Shown here: piece by piece, positions 41,651 through 51,695 of the stretch
How positions within the stretch are numbered: position 1 is the first letter of the stretch
Layout of the letters: the number at the start of each line of letters is the position of its first letter
Assembly (NCBI GenBank): GCA_951640165.1
Contig: OX621250.1
Coordinates: 8,804,001-8,868,000 of the forward strand
Origin: Pseudoips prasinana
Lineage: Eukaryota > Arthropoda > Insecta > Lepidoptera > Nolidae
DNA: 64,000 nucleotides
Direction: 5' to 3'
Made by a program: the position numbers and the translations under genes
Notes under the pieces: model-generated
The model's database searches: none
Told to the model about the DNA's origin: nothing
The model's input: the letters and a program-made list of their open reading frames with translations, nothing else

Positions 41651-42452
41651 TTTATTACCTAATATACCTAAGCTTTAAAAATCAAATATATTTGCATGAT
41701 TTCAAATATTTTAGCGAAAATCTGCATTATGGATTATCTGCTGAGAACATAGAAACAACTGATTGACTTGTGATTCTAATTGATATTACCCACATGTTAA
41801 ACTGCCAGGGAAAGGCAGATACCGTTCTTTAATGTATTTATTATAATTTTGTCTGTAATGTGTGCCGCTTAACGAAATATGTAACTGTGAATTAAAATGT
41901 ATAAAAATCTCCAATTTTCTAGGCACAGTTACTTCTGAATATGTTTGTTCGAAATGATAAATCAAATAGGATCTTAGCACTAGAAAACAAAGAAATGTTG
42001 TTCCAAAAGTTTATAAAATTGAGGGTACGTCACTTGTTATAAATCGATTATTCAATGAAAGGATCGATTATAGAATCCAGATCTATTTAAATCGATTTAA
42101 ATTTATACGGTATTGCAACGAGGTCAATGGTTTGAGTTTTACCAATTATTTGTGACACGTGTATCGGAAATGAGTTATTTATTTGACACCACGTTGCCCT
42201 AGTTCTGATGTGATCTATCCACCATTCCAAATCCTGCGTAAATATATTTCTATTACTATGTTAATAAGATTCAATTTTCAACTCAATTATTGCAGTGGCC
42301 GACATGTCAAACTAGGGCAGCGACAAGATTTTACACGCAGGATTCTGACCTTTGAAGTTATATTCTGACCTGACCCGTTGGTCACGTTATGTCCAATGTG
42401 AATTTTACGTAAATAAAACGTATAATTTGTTTTATTGTTTACATAATAAAAT
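41651..42452. other. Upstream of nord coding start, no feature seen
   Basis: AT-rich. Could be intergenic or a 5' UTR intron of nord. Nothing recognised. Confidence 0.35.
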
Positions 42453-43363
42453 ATAATAATAATAATAATATCCTGGGACATTATTTACACACGGCCATCT
42501 GAACCCAAACTAAGCAGAGCTTGTACTATGGGAACCATTTACAAAAGAAAAGTAGTATGTATTTCTTTTGTAAATACTTACATACTTATATAGATAACTA
42601 GCTGTGCCCCGCGGTTTTATCCGCGTTTAACTTTATAAATTATCACGGCTCCTCCCCCGTAGGTGATAGCGTGATAATATGTAGCTTATATGTTGACCCG
42701 ACCTCTTATTAATATTCATGCGAAATTTGAAGTAAATCCACGCAGTACTTTTTGAGTTTAGCCCGGACATACATACAGACAAACAGATAAACAGACAAAA
42801 ATTCTTAAACCTATATTTTTGGCTTCGATATCTATTGTATACTAGCTGTGCCCCGCGGTTTTACCCGCGTTAAACTGTATAAATTATCACAGCTCCTCCC
42901 CCGTAGGTGATAGCGTGATAATATGTAGCCTATATGTTGACTCGACCTCTTAGTAATATTCATGCAAAATTTTAAGTAAATCCATGCAGTACTTTTTGAG
43001 TTTAGCCCGGACATACATACAGACAAACAGACACACAGACAAAAATTCTACAAACTATGTTTTTGGCTTCGATATCTATTGTAGATCACGCCTCAAGTAT
43101 CTTTTTAAAAAAATATTGAATGTACAGTTTTGACTTTTCTACGATTTTATTATATGTATAGATTACGCCCCATGCCCCTTCTTAAAAAATATTCAATGTA
43201 CGGTTTTGACTTTCCAACGATTTTATTATATGTACAGATTACACCAAGACTCAGGAAAAACAGACATGTTCATGCGCACAAATATGTGTCCCGGATGGGA
43301 ATCGAACCCACGACCTCAGGCGTGAAAAGCAAGCATTTGCCAAACACACCAACAGGCCCGTCA
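42453..43363 (-). mobile_element. SINE family 1 copy split by a Helitron
   Basis: The tail half 42453-42597 and head half 43239-43363 (B box gggttcgattcccatcc on the minus strand) join exactly as agataa/ttacacc when the insert is removed. Confidence 0.85.
42598..43238 (-). mobile_element. Helitron (Lep1-like), tandemly repeated ends
   Basis: On the minus strand it starts TC (tctgtacatataataaaatc) and ends gcggggcacagctag, inserted between A and T with no target duplication. The 3' half (ctagctgtgccccgcggttt..) occurs twice (42598 and 42842), and the 5' 70 bases occur twice near 43115 and 43190, so it is a concatenated insertion. Confidence 0.85.
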
Positions 43364-43544
43364 TAATAACAACGATTAAAAATGAATTTTAATAATGCTG
43401 GCGATACACTATTTATCATGAATTAACGTTTCTAGACGTGGTCGCTTAAGGTTACCAAAAGAGTAAGGAAAGGGCTATAGGTACTCGGATTATCTCTGCG
43501 AGATTGAATCAGAAATCAGGATTAGTATTTAGATTTATTATTAA

Positions 43545-43795
43545 CTAGTGACTGGCCCCGGCTTCGCACAGGTACAAATTATTGATTTATTTACAGCAAC
43601 ATAATTATGTTTACAGGTTTGCTCCGAATACGACAATATTGGGTGTAAACGTGTAAAGATACATTTATACATTTAAACCTTCCTCATGGGACTCTGTCCA
43701 TTGGCGAAAATCACATGAAAATCCGTTGATTAGTTTAACAGATCAAAGCGAATAGACAGATGAAGCGACTTGATTTTATACTTACCTACTCACTT
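43545..43795 (-). mobile_element. Helitron-like remnant
   Basis: ctagtgactggccccggctt resembles the complement of a Helitron 3' end. Body with aaatcacatgaaaatccgtt. The 5' end is not defined. Confidence 0.4.
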
Positions 43796-43842
43796 AATTA
43801 TCGTATGAGCAGTGGTTACCCTAGAAGAGTTGTTCAAGCCGC

Positions 43843-44045
43843 CCAGTAGGCCTCTGACATCGCTTAATGACTGTTGCCTAATGATACAAACGGCACCGCC
43901 AGCTTAACGTGCCCTCCGCAGCACATGGTTCCAGAATTTAAACCACTTTGATAGTCACCCATCTATGGACTGACCGCGAGCCTAGTTGCTTAACCTCACC
44001 GATTACTTACGGAGGTGTGAGAGCATCTAGCTATAAGCGCCTTTT
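43843..44045 (-). mobile_element. 5S rRNA-derived SINE
   Basis: On the minus strand ggttaagcaac and gcggtcagtccatagatggg then tgac match the internal promoter part of 5S rRNA (agttaagcaac .. ggtcagtacttggatgggtgac). Downstream it carries ggcacgttaagctggcggtg, the core shared with the tRNA-derived SINE family 3. A second copy is at 53098-53290. Confidence 0.8.
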
Positions 44046-44591
44046 ATACTATGTACATCTCAAATAGGTTACTGCACCCACAGGTTAAATGTTTGTTTTT
44101 TTTTGGATAACGTCGTGAGGTGGAAAATTACTCAGAAAGTATATAACTCCTATGTGTATGTACTTTGTTATACGTGTACCTGAATAAATAAAAATCTATT
44201 CAAATTTACGATGTTTATATTTGACATTTATTTTGTGACATCGTAAAATGAAAAAGGAACTTACAATACGGGCGTCTTGACACTTTGGATCAATTAAAAA
44301 AGAGTAAAACGAAAGCTGTATGAGAACATTATCAGAGCAAAGTAATTTATAGTATAATATGCACCACCTATAAAACTTTTATAGGCTTGGATGTGCAACA
44401 AGTAGTACAGTCGACACCACATTGTGGATACATCTTAACCAGAAATCTTTTTTATTCATATGGATCTTATTCTGCTTAGTTTGGGATCAGATGGCCGTGT
44501 GTAAATAATGTCCCTGTATATTTATTTCTATTATCATTATCACCCTTCCAATATTCAAAAATTCAAGCGCCCCGCTTGTCCGAGTATTAAA
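44046..44591. other. Unassigned DNA with a SINE family 1 piece
   Basis: 44461-44520 (tctgcttagtttgggatcag .. gtgtgtaaataatgtccc) is the 3' part of SINE family 1 in plus orientation. The rest shows nothing. Confidence 0.5.
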
Positions 44592-45138
44592 AAAAAAACG
44601 GCCAAGTGCGAGTCGCACGAGGGGTTCCGCACCATTATCTATAAAAACGAGCAATAAATTCACGTTTGTTGTATGGGATCGCCCTTGAATATTTATTTTA
44701 TTTTATTTTTGAAGTTTTACTTCTTTTGGCGCGATGGAGAAAAATGATGAGAGTTAATTTTTACGATGCGCGCGCACACCGACACCAAAAATTTTAACAG
44801 CATGAAGTTAGTTCTAGGTGGTATGACAGTGAATTTTTACGATGCGCGCGCATCGTAAAAATAACAGCATGGCGTTAGTTCTAGGTGGTATGAAAATTAA
44901 TAACTATGTTCAAGTTGTATATTAAGAAGTATAACTTCTAACGCGTGTACATAAGTACACACAAGTTTTTTTTTGTATTTGTTGTTATAGCGGCAACAGA
45001 AATACATAATCTGTGAAAAATTGCAACTGTCTAACTATCACGGTTCATGAGATACATCCTGGTGACAGACGGACAGACAGACAGGCAGCGAAGTTTTAGT
45101 AATAGGGACCCGTTTTCCCTTTGGGTAGGGAACCCTAC
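44592..45138 (+). repeat. CCAAGTGCGAG family repeat, divergent subtype
   Basis: Begins acggccaagtgcgagtcgca, has the gacggacagacagacaggca block, and ends gggtagggaaccctac. The interior differs from the 17130 subtype. It contains a duplicated block (aatttttacgatgcgcgcgc and agttagttctaggtggtatg twice) with a 30-bp palindrome. Confidence 0.75.
44833..44862. repeat. Perfect 30-bp palindrome
   Basis: atttttacgatgcgc followed directly by its reverse complement gcgcatcgtaaaaat. Rich in CG and purine-pyrimidine alternation at its centre. Confidence 0.95.
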
Positions 45139-45374
45139 AAAAGTAAGTAAAGTAGAGCGATAGTTAGCGTAAAACGTCAAAAACCTGAGCCGAGGTTCGA
45201 ACATCTAAGCGGGGTTACCGCTTGGCGTGAGTTACTTAGTCCTTAGACCAGCTCGCCTTATTGTCTAGTAAAGCAGTGGAAGCTTCCTAGGATAACTGTA
45301 TATGCTATGTAAAGGAAAAGTTATAGTTATATCAAAGATAATTTAATAATATCGCCAGATGTAATTGTCTATGG
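45139..45374. other. Unassigned DNA with a tRNA-like box
   Basis: On the minus strand gagctggtctaaggac and gttcgaacctcgg near 45190-45260 look like A and B boxes of another tRNA-derived SINE. No tail or second copy seen. Confidence 0.4.
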
Positions 45375-45798
45375 GGTTGACTGCCAAGAATATCTCCACC
45401 CGATCTCATCCCGTAAAGCGCGTAGTAGTCCCGAGGACATATAGGGTAAAAGCCGGATAGTTGCCACACTTTTTGAAAAGCTCCTTTAAAAAATGTGTAT
45501 CAATACATTTTTTATTCAAAGTGTATTCTCAAACATAGTCAACTAATATTCTAACATACTCTATCTATAAAAAAAATATAAATATTATAATTTTTAAGTA
45601 AATCCAGTTTAATATGACCTCTAAAAAAGAGGATAGTTGCCAACTATAGAGGATACTAGCCTAACGTTAAAAGTGGTTGGGGGGATACTTGCCCAATGTG
45701 AGGATAGATGCCCGTCTGTTTATTTTTTCAAAATGAACTTATATAAATTTAAATAATCAGTTTTTATTATTAAATACAATCTATATAAAGTATTAATA

Positions 45799-47132
45799 AT
45801 AGGTCTTTACCTATGAAATTGCCGTTTTGTATGAAAAAATTTAAACTAAAAAAAACTAAAATTTAAACAAAAATTTAAACTAAAATTTATTTTTATTTTT
45901 TTCATGAATTTTTTTATTTGTATTAATCGAAGTAATCACCCATGCAATCAATGCATCTTTGCCATCGCAGTGGCAGTTTATTGATGCCCTTCTTAAAGAA
46001 ATCAGCTGGACGGGAGGCAACAAATTCTTCAAAGGCATTTTGTACTGCCTCTCGGGTATTGAATTTTTTTCCCGCCAAGAAGTTATCCAAATTCTGGAAA
46101 AAGTAGTAGTCTGTAGGCGCAAGGTCTGGTGAGTAGGGCGGATGACGGAGAGCTTCCAACCCCAGTTCTTGCAACTTGGAGACCGTCTGCTGTGCAGTAT
46201 GAGGTCGCGCGTTGTCGTGCAGGAGCAGCGGAGACGAGCGATTGACCAATGCTGGTTGGAGATGCGCCAGCTTCTCCATCATTGTGCTCAGTTCTTCACA
46301 GTACACATCTGCAGTAATGCTCACCCCGTTTGGTAAGAAGCTGTGATGAATCACACCGGCGCTAGACCACCAAACAGTGACCATCACTTTTCTAGGGGTA
46401 AGTTTTCGTTTAGGGCATTGTTTAGGTGCTGAACCAGGATCCAACCAACTTGCTGAGCGCTTGCGGTTATCAAACAGAATCCATTTTTCATCGCAGGTAA
46501 CAATGCGGTTCAAAATTCCTTCATTTGTGTGTCTGTTGAGCAGTGCAAGGCACGTCTCGACGCGTACTTCGCGCTGGCGATCATTGAGTTCGTGGGGCAC
46601 CCATTTGTCAAGCTTTTTTACCTTGCCAATTTGACGCAAATGGACCAATATTGTTTTGACGCTAACGTCGAAAGCTGCTGCTAATTCAGCCGTAGATTGT
46701 GTATCATCAGCTTCCACAACCGCCTTTAATTCGTCATTGTCGACCAAAGTCTTCGGACGACCGCGAGGTTCATTTTTCAGGTCGAAATTTCCAGAACGGA
46801 AGCGAGCAAACCAATAACAGGTGGTGCGTTGGTTTGTAGTGTTAGCTCCGTAAACGTCGTTGATGTTGCGTGCCGCTCGTGCCGCGTTGCTGCCACGACG
46901 GTACTCATATTCCATAATTACTCGAATTTTTAACGTATCCATGATGACGAAAAAGATTGAAATGCGATGAAAATGTAACACTAATCAATAAAGAAATGAC
47001 TACTTTTGGAAAAAAGAATCCATGTTTTTAAAATAAAATTAATTTGAAATTAGAATTCTTAGCCAAACAAAAATTATTTTGATTTGAAATGGCCAGTACT
47101 GCAGAACGGCAATTTCATAGGTAAAGACCTAA
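45799..47132 (-). mobile_element. mariner transposon, copy 2
   Basis: Same terminal repeats as copy 1, flanked by TA at 45797-45798 and 47133-47134. It is 1334 bp, 46 bp longer than copy 1 because of an expanded aaatttaaactaaaa stretch next to the left end; otherwise almost identical. Confidence 0.95.
45923..46942 (-). CDS. mariner transposase, intact, 339 aa (copy 2)
   Basis: Same protein as that at 18399-19418: helix-turn-helix pair, WVPHEL, CDEKWI, LLHDNARPH and YSPDLAPTDY (DD34D), no stops or frameshifts. The start at ATG 46942 is chosen for the same reason as in copy 1. The three residue differences seen are AAR for AAQ, WLDP for WLNP and GDYFD for GYYFD. WLDP is the form found in Hsmar1-type mariners, so copy 2 may be nearer the ancestral sequence there. 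Two intact, near-identical copies 27 kb apart indicate recent transposition. Confidence 0.95.
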   Translation of the reverse strand: MDTLKIRVIMEYEYRRGSNAARAARNINDVYGANTTNQRTTCYWFARFRSGNFDLKNEPRGRPKTLVDNDELKAVVEADDTQSTAELAAAFDVSVKTILVHLRQIGKVKKLDKWVPHELNDRQREVRVETCLALLNRHTNEGILNRIVTCDEKWILFDNRKRSASWLDPGSAPKQCPKRKLTPRKVMVTVWWSSAGVIHHSFLPNGVSITADVYCEELSTMMEKLAHLQPALVNRSSPLLLHDNARPHTAQQTVSKLQELGLEALRHPPYSPDLAPTDYYFFQNLDNFLAGKKFNTREAVQNAFEEFVASRPADFFKKGINKLPLRWQRCIDCMGDYFD

Positions 47133-47460
47133 TATTTAACAGAGATTACTTACCAATATAATTCTGGCGCTCGTCAAAGTATCGCCGCGGAAGATGTTTT
47201 CTTACACGGACAAAACACGTGCGCCTATTTCAACGGGTTATGTGACACTGAGGCCTACGCGGGGGTAGCTTTTAATTATGATCAAAAAGAAACACTGTCA
47301 ATGCGTCTTACATAGAGCATTTGAAACTGAGGCATGTATCCTTCCGAGGCAACTATCCGGCTTTTACCCTATACCAGAGAACGGGCAGCAGAGTTTTTAT
47401 GATTAATATGATCATCTTACTGCAACCCGTCTGCCAAGTGTAGCGATTATTAAAATAAAT

Positions 47461-49993
47461 AAAATAAAATAAAAAGGTTTTTATTCACGTAGACTTTAAA
47501 AAAGCGCTTGTAAATAGTCAGAACATGTTTTTAGTAATACAGTTATTATTTCTAGTTGCATATTACAGATATTTAGGTACACTGAATGTTAAAACATTTA
47601 TACAATTTATTTTATAATACTAGTGATATTTAGCTAGCTTGTATTAAGTTATTCTCAAGGAGATTATGTTTAGGTTTAATGATTGAAATTTATATTTCAC
47701 TACATATTGTCTGAATGTTTCTGTCTATATTAAGTAATTAATTCAGTATTATTATTATAACGGACCTTGTGTTTAAAACGACGGTCGCGCTTTAATGCTA
47801 CCACCGGATCCAATGCACCCCAACTGAGAAGACCCAGCGAAACAAACTCAGCAGGTTCATCTACTACCGGTTTCAACACGGCCCAGTTGAGACGGTCCGG
47901 CGAAACATACTCAAGCGGGCAGCAAATCCCCTCACATGTCACATATCTTGACTGCTGCTCTACACGCGCAGTGAAGTGTCAAATAAATATACCTAATAAA
48001 TAATTTAATTTAAATTACAAGAAAAAATCTCACTGTATGTTAAACAGATCTTCCAGATCAAATTTATATGGGACCATTCAGAAAGCACCATTCATCGATT
48101 ACCTACTTTCAAAATCGTCTATACTAGTTCAATCGATAATGAAAGGAAAAAAGATAGATCACAAAGCATTGGTTCGAGCGATCCCTACATTGCTTACGGC
48201 GACAGAACGTAGTTTTCAACTCGATTAATCCAATCAAAAATCGATTTAAAGTTGATATAGTGCGCGTAAAGATACAACCAAACAAGATACATAAATAATT
48301 CAAATAGATTGAAAAACATCGTTGTAAATATGCCTCTGCCTATAGTAAAAAGGTATAAGAATTGTAAAAAAAGGTCGTGAATTTTACATTATCGTTGTTT
48401 CCTTTTTGTCTTTTAGCAGCGTGAGCTGTTCAGTGGTCATTTCAATAAGCCTATAAGTACAACCTCTGACCACAAAAGCTCTTTGTTTCTGAGAAAATTG
48501 CCAAGAAACGTACGTAAATCTTTACATAGTTATTGTTGCTTTAATTTTTTTGTATGATTTATTCGTTCCTCGGTAACTTTAGCGCGCACTCGAACTAAAC
48601 TTTTGTTTTAATTTGTTTTTTTGTTGCCCTTCCATACTAGCGTTTATCTCTGTTCCTACGCGGAAAGTTGTTTTAATAATACTGCCAATCTTGCCCAAAT
48701 GCTGGCTACGGCGGCCAATTCTAACGGAGACTGTTCAATTACCCGGAATGTATTATGCTAGAGTGTTGTCGCAAAACTAACTAAACTAAAGTGTTGTACC
48801 AAATTATGTATACTATATTAGACTGTGATGAAAGGATTTGTGAAACTGGCTACAAGTCATGTAATATTGATTATAGGAGGAATGTTGTAAAGGTGTGAAA
48901 CTTATGAAAAAACGTGACGAAGACCGATTAGCCGCAGCTCCAATGGCTTTAATACTCGTATCGCATACGTATATTTCTCAACCGCATTGTCCAGTTTGTG
49001 AACACAATTTAACACATTTGTTTCCAATGTTATTCACAAACTCGATTGTTTCATTTGGATATACTCAAACAATACAAGAATTGTATCTAACCAAATTTAT
49101 AAATGAAGGAGAAAACTGGTAAATAGTGCAGGTGAGCGCTGGCGAAGAAGTTTCGTTTGGAATTACTTAAATAATAGAAGAATTGTATCTTACCCAAGAA
49201 GCCTGAAGAAATGGTGGTGCCGCAACCCTTAGAAGTCAAGGGTTCTTTCTACTACCACGGGATGGGCTTGGCTCGGCATTTGACCAGTAAATCCATGATA
49301 GCATTAGTTTACTACTACGGAAGCTATGGGATCACAAAGAATTTACAAGGAGTCTGCAATTCGTCAGTAAGTTGGAAAGTTAAAATTCATTGGATTCAAA
49401 TTTATTTAAACAGGAAAGGGAAGGTTCTAGAGGAGCACGTTTGGCGCATGCCTTTCCGATCTTCATTTGTTTCTCTAACATTTTGCGCACATAAGCCAAA
49501 ACTGCACACACAAAAACGATTTATACTGAAACTATTCCCCGTTTCCTTTGAACCGTACTAACTACTTAATTACGAATTGACTTGTCAGATAAATTATTTA
49601 ATTTATCTCGTAATAATAATCGTCGTAATAAAAAATCGTCATCTTAATGGTTACTATATTCATATGAACAGCAAAGTCTCTGTCTTTAAGTCAAAATAAC
49701 TGCCCTGCAGTTGGCAATGTCGGCCCGATGTGTAAAATCACTTCTAAATTAAGTGTAAGAGAACCAAGATCACAATACGAGTAATTCCGCGAAATTGGTT
49801 TGTTTATATGGAACGACTCGTTACCGACGTTCTATCGGTGATCGTAAAGATTTATATTTATGTCAGTATTACATTTTGTAATTGTTACTTACAAGTTACA
49901 GGATTACTTTTGAAAATGTATATTTGATTCATTTGTAGCTTCTAGGGTTTTCAGTTCTATTGTGACGGTTTTATATGACTGGGGTCTGTCGAA
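47461..49993. other. Unassigned DNA with small ORFs
   Basis: 47798-47914 contains an imperfect 60-bp direct repeat (accaccggatccaatgcacc / actaccggtttcaacacggc) read in one frame as TTGSNAPQLRRPSETNSAGS and a second similar unit. It looks coding-derived but I do not recognise it. Frames at 48895-49122 and 49211-49561 show no known domain. A 5' UTR exon of nord could lie here, but nothing marks one. Confidence 0.35.
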
Positions 49994-50166
49994 TCATCAT
50001 CATCATATCAGTCGAAAGACGCCTATTACTGGACAAAGGCCTCTCCAAAAGATCTCCACAATTGCCGGTCTTGCGTTATCTGCGTCCAGTGACTTCCAGC
50101 GACTTTCACAAGATCATCAGCCCATCTTATAGGGAGCCTGCGTTCCCTGCGTCTTCCGGTTCGAAT
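49994..50166 (-). mobile_element. RTE LINE 3' fragment, 5'-truncated
   Basis: catcatcatcatatcagtcg, then tggacaaaggcctctccaaa and gatctccacaattgccggtc match the 3' 170 bases of the RTE element at 9739 with scattered differences. Confidence 0.85.
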
Positions 50167-50636
50167 ATTTAGATTAGAACTTATCACCAGAATCATGGTA
50201 GGCGTGTTGGGTTTTAATAACTATTGTAGCTAGTAGGTAGGTGTAACCAGTAGGTAAGTCAAATAAATATTTACTAATACTTTAAATGTGAGTTTGATTT
50301 TTACTATGATGGATACGAACATGAACGATAGACAATCTTTTGGGGAGGTCATTCAGCTGACATGATGATCATCACGATGACCATGGGACGATTGTTATGC
50401 TTTTACGCCTTAACTGATTACCATCGTAAAATTTTGCTGGGTTGCAGGGCATGAAATGTTGTTGCCTGGTAATATATAAATAAAAATGTACTTTTCCTTA
50501 GATAACAGACAAATTTTACATTAAGAGAAAAGTATTGTCCTCGAATCAAATGCAACTTTAAATGTAAAGGTCCCCAAACTTTTCGAAAGAAATCTTCTTA
50601 TGAATAAATGGAATTTCAACTTTTAGTTTATATAAA
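50167..50636. other. Unassigned DNA
   Basis: Nothing recognised. Confidence 0.4.
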
Positions 50637-50813
50637 CTAGCTGTGCCCCTCGGTTTTACCCTCGTTAAACTTTATAAATTCTAGCCTATGTGTTAATCCA
50701 GAGTGTCAGCTAATTCCATACCAAATTTTATTAAAATCGATCCAGCCGTTTAGAGTTGAAGAAGTAACAAACATACACACTCACAAACTTTCACCTTTAT
50801 AATATTAGTGTGA
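50637..50813 (-). mobile_element. Mini-Helitron (Lep1-like)
   Basis: On the minus strand starts TC (tcacactaatattataaagg) and ends CTAG, between A and T. No target duplication. Confidence 0.75.
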
Positions 50814-50814
50814 T

Positions 50815-50935
50815 TTTATAGCATTATTCGCAATGCAAAGCGATCGAACCTGCCCCCCCTCTACCAATCCGTGGCAGGCGCTCAGTTGTTAGGCTACAAA
50901 CGATTTACACTAGCAGAATAAATTTATGATTCCGT
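50815..50935 (-). repeat. Short interspersed repeat, second copy of 3766-3960
   Basis: ttcgcaatgcaaagcgatcg and tctaccaatccgtggcaggc are reverse complements of blocks in 3766-3960. It starts directly at the Helitron edge, which suggests the Helitron inserted at or near its end. Confidence 0.55.
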
Positions 50936-50957
50936 TGTTAATAAACTTGTGGAGAAA

Positions 50958-51098
50958 GTACAGACGCTAGCACATCCAGCTACCCCAATCTATCAAATTT
51001 CTTTTATAGATTTTCAACTTTATCACTAAAGCATAAGGTTTACTTCCAATTGGGGAAATTTGACAGATTAGGGTAGCTTGATGTGCTGGTATCTGTAC
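50958..51098. mobile_element. MITE, single unit (141 bp)
   Basis: Imperfect terminal inverted repeats of about 44 bases (gtacagacgctagcacatcc and the complement of tgtgctggtatctgtac). Same family as the inverted dimer at 6826-7092. Confidence 0.75.
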
Positions 51099-51328
51099 GT
51101 GCCATCCATTGGTTTTGTTTCTAAACACACGGCCGACTGCTATATTCACAATATTGGAATTAAATGGAATCTTTTTGTTATTTTTACCATTATGTAATAA
51201 CTATTCTAAGTAAATAATTAGAACAGTCAACACTGTTTTTCTAAAGACCTATATAGTGCCATTATTTTACGTCTGTAAGTTCATTGTAGAATCAGTTAAT
51301 TGATGGCTAAATAGATATTTTTTTACTC

Positions 51329-51695
51329 CCTCGTTGGTCTAGCGGTAACGTGTTCACCAGCAGAGAACGAGTCAACAACGGTTCAAATGCCGGGTCAGGC
51401 CAAAAGTGATTTTGGGACGTTACTGTAAAATGAAAAAAATCTCAGCATCAGTCCGAAGTCTGGGAGTTGGCGGTATTATACCCCCGTGCCTCGGGGAGCA
51501 CGTAAAGCCGTCAGTCCTGTACCTGACCTCTTTCCGGTCGTGTCGCTAGGCGTCCCATCGGATCATGAGAGTGATGGAACAGAAAGTGCTCCTGTGTTTG
51601 CGCACACACTTGAGCACTGTAATATGTCCCGCGCAGATGGCTAATCTCTGTTGAGACGGACCGACGTGGCCGAAATTCGGTTACATTATTATTAT
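51329..51695 (+). mobile_element. SINE family 3 (tRNA-derived), complete copy
   Basis: A box in cgttggtctagcggtaacg, B box ggttcaaatgcc, lepidopteran core ccgtgcctcggggagcacgt then aaagccgtcagtcctg, and an (ATT)n tail. Length about 365 bp. Confidence 0.85.

Larger units (their letters stand above)
45444..47369. mobile_element. Non-autonomous pogo-like element containing mariner copy 2
   Basis: Perfect 22-bp terminal inverted repeats (gggtaaaagccggatagttg.. at 45444-45465 and complement at 47348-47369) with TA on both sides. Without the mariner it is about 590 bp. The subterminal motif ggatagttgcc and variants (ggatacttgcc, ggatagatgcc) recur in the left arm. No transposase of its own. The GGGTA start is shared with the element at 13126. 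Confidence 0.85.
45375..47460 (+). mobile_element. RTE-tailed SINE-like repeat split by a nested pogo-like element
   Basis: 45375-45441 (cacccgatctcatcccgtaa ..) and 47372-47460 (ccagagaacgggcagcag .. gtctgccaagtgtagcgatt) continue each other relative to the copy at 29043-29250. Confidence 0.7.

Noticed and set aside
43843..44045. 5S rRNA gene
   Set aside because: Only the internal promoter part resembles 5S; it continues into a SINE core and is diverged, so it is a SINE.
48895..49561. Two plus-strand frames of 75 and 116 codons
   Set aside because: No motif, repeat, splice or family support; likely chance ORFs.
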